This document shows, piece by piece, positions 62,592-64,000 of a DNA stretch of 64,000 nt. Source of the stretch: Aggregatibacter kilianii. GTDB taxonomy: Bacteria > Pseudomonadota > Gammaproteobacteria > Enterobacterales > Pasteurellaceae. The notes under the pieces were generated by a model. The model was not told the DNA's origin. It was given only the letters and a program-made list of their open reading frames with translations, and made no database searches. A program made the translations under genes and the position numbers. The stretch covers positions 62,001 through 126,000 of the forward strand of contig NZ_NRCJ01000003.1 in the NCBI RefSeq assembly GCF_003129965.1, written 5' to 3'. Each line of letters opens with the position of its first letter. Position 1 is the first letter of the stretch.

Positions 62592-63980
62592 TTAACTTTT
62601 CTTTTCGTGCGGGTTGCGGGTGTTGGTGTTGACCAGGTTTCGCATGAGCAATGCGTAGTCCAAGTGAATGTCTTGCGGCACGTCTAAGAAGACAAAATGT
62701 CCGTCGCCTAATGCGGCATCCACTTCGGCGTTTTTACGATTGAGCATTTTGTTGATTTTAAACACCACGTTGCCTTGTGGTGTCATCATTTCCACTTCGT
62801 CGCCGAGCAGGAATTTATTTTTCACGGCAACTTCCGCCATGCCCTGTTCGTTGCGTTTGCCGGTGAATTCACCGACAAATTGCTGACGGTCGGAAATGGA
62901 GTAGCCGTAGTCATAATTTTGGTATTCGTCATGCGTGTGACGACGCAGGAAGCCTTCGGTGTAGCCACGATGCGCCAAAGATTCCAGCGTGTCCATCAGG
63001 CTTTCGTCGAACGGTTTGCCGGCGGCGGCATCATCGATGGCTTTGCGATAAACTTGGGCGGTGCGGGCGCAATAGTAGAAAGATTTGGTACGACCTTCGA
63101 TTTTTAAGGAATGCACGCCAAGTGCGGTGAGTTTTTCCACATGTTGTACGGCGCGCAAATCTTTCGAATTCATGAAATAGGTGCCGTGTTCGTCTTCAAA
63201 GGCGGTCATTTGTTCGTCCGGATTTTGCGCTTCGGTGTAAAGGAAGACTTTGTCGGTGACGGCGCCTTCGCCCAAGGTCGGCGCAACATTTTTCACTTCA
63301 ATTTGTTGGCTTGGGTCGATTTTCGGCACGATGTTGCCGACGTCGTCCAATTTGCCTTCTTCCATGTTGTATTCCCATCGGCAGGCGTTGGTGCAGGTGC
63401 CTTGGTTCGGATCCCGTTTGTTGATGTAGCCGGAGAGCAGGCAACGACCGGAATATGCCATGCAAAGGGCGCCGTGCACGAAAATTTCCAGTTCAATGTC
63501 CGGCACTTGTTGGCGGATTTCGGCAATTTCATCGAGGGAAAGCTCGCGCGACAAAATCACGCGGGTCAAGCCCATTTGCTTCCAGAATTTCACTGTTGCC
63601 CAGTTCACCGCGTTGGCTTGTACGGAAAGGTGAATATCAATGTCGGGGAAGTGCTCGCGCACCAGCATAATCAAGCCCGGATCGGACATGATCAGCGCGT
63701 CCGGGTTCATGTCGATCACCGGTTGTAAATCTTTAATAAAGGTTTTTAGTTTGGAATTGTGCGGGGCAATGTTCACGACCACATAGAATTTTTTGCCAAG
63801 GGCGTGGGCTTCATCAATGCCGATTTTTAAATTCGCGTGATTGAATTCGTTATTGCGCACGCGCAGGCTGTAACGAGGTTGACCGGCATAGACTGCGTCC
63901 GCACCGTAAGCAAAGGCGTAACGCATATTTTTTAAGGAGCCGGCAGGGGAAAGTAGTTCGGGTTTAAATTGGGTTGTCAT
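62592..63980 (-). CDS. trhP: tRNA 5-hydroxyuridine modification protein TrhP (U32 peptidase family, YegQ)
   Basis: A prephenate-dependent tRNA U34 hydroxylation protein, formerly YegQ. The 462 residues match throughout: FKPELLSPAGSLKNMRYAFAYGADAVYAG at the N-terminus, the U32 signature ELEIFVHGALCMAYSGRCLLSGY with its cysteines, further Cys in DPNQGTCTNACRWEYN, and SLKIEGRTKSFYYCARTAQVYRKA. The likely start is ATG at 63980. A 20-nt stretch to the right edge holds no identifiable element. A paralogous role as a protease has not been supported for this subgroup. Confidence 0.95.
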   Translation of the reverse strand: MTTQFKPELLSPAGSLKNMRYAFAYGADAVYAGQPRYSLRVRNNEFNHANLKIGIDEAHALGKKFYVVVNIAPHNSKLKTFIKDLQPVIDMNPDALIMSDPGLIMLVREHFPDIDIHLSVQANAVNWATVKFWKQMGLTRVILSRELSLDEIAEIRQQVPDIELEIFVHGALCMAYSGRCLLSGYINKRDPNQGTCTNACRWEYNMEEGKLDDVGNIVPKIDPSQQIEVKNVAPTLGEGAVTDKVFLYTEAQNPDEQMTAFEDEHGTYFMNSKDLRAVQHVEKLTALGVHSLKIEGRTKSFYYCARTAQVYRKAIDDAAAGKPFDESLMDTLESLAHRGYTEGFLRRHTHDEYQNYDYGYSISDRQQFVGEFTGKRNEQGMAEVAVKNKFLLGDEVEMMTPQGNVVFKINKMLNRKNAEVDAALGDGHFVFLDVPQDIHLDYALLMRNLVNTNTRNPHEKKS

Positions 63981-64000
63981 AAAAGTCTCTAGGTCTGATC

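Overview
The window is chromosomal DNA from a member of the Pasteurellaceae. More than 50 copies of the Haemophilus-type DNA uptake core AAGTGCGGT (either strand) were counted by eye. The gene neighbourhoods tolQRAB-pal, comNOPQ-recC, rimI-holD/rsmC and secFD-yajC-tgt-queA match that family closely. The inositol (iol) and mannitol loci together with this uptake-signal type suggest Aggregatibacter or a close relative; the species cannot be fixed from the sequence alone. No prophage, insertion sequence, CRISPR array or replication origin was seen.

Layout. 1-4.5 kb: tail of ybgC, then the Tol-Pal envelope complex. 4.7-4.9 kb: two tandem tRNA-Lys genes with different anticodons (UUU and CUU). 5-10.7 kb: a competence pseudopilin operon (comNOPQ) behind a CRP-S site, running into recC. 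10.7-22.4 kb: housekeeping genes (rimI, holD, rsmC, a sucrose-type PTS permease, purH, purD, a DUF711 protein, two lipoproteins, glyA), with a REP-like double hairpin between purH and purD. 22.6-28.4 kb: a small accessory island of unknown function with two Sel1-repeat proteins, two paralogous membrane proteins, a small two-TM protein and a frameshifted gene remnant. 28.7-32.5 kb: mtlADR behind three CRP-like sites.

32.5-50.8 kb is a complete inositol locus. It holds iolG, iolE, iolD, an iolC fused to a DUF2090 aldolase-like domain, an RpiR-type regulator, iolB, an inositol-monophosphatase-family enzyme, an organophosphate:Pi antiporter-family transporter, iolA, a second Gfo/Idh/MocA dehydrogenase and an ABC importer with two substrate-binding proteins. 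Together they would import inositols, and probably inositol phosphate, and convert them to DHAP and acetyl-CoA. Three iol promoters carry the same composite element: a CRP-like site, exactly 4 nt, then a 16-bp palindrome. A fourth copy of the palindrome lies before iolC.

50.9-64 kb: adhE with an FNR box, secF-secD-yajC, a small periplasmic protein, a TusA-like protein, a hemerythrin-like protein, tgt, a Tat-targeted aminotransferase, queA and trhP. Between tgt and the aminotransferase lies the most unusual locus of the window (about 59.55-59.84 kb). A short transcription unit encodes a 23-residue hydrophobic peptide whose ribosome-binding site is locked in a 10-bp stem. A terminator on the opposite strand has no annotated gene feeding it. 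This arrangement resembles a type I toxin-antitoxin pair.
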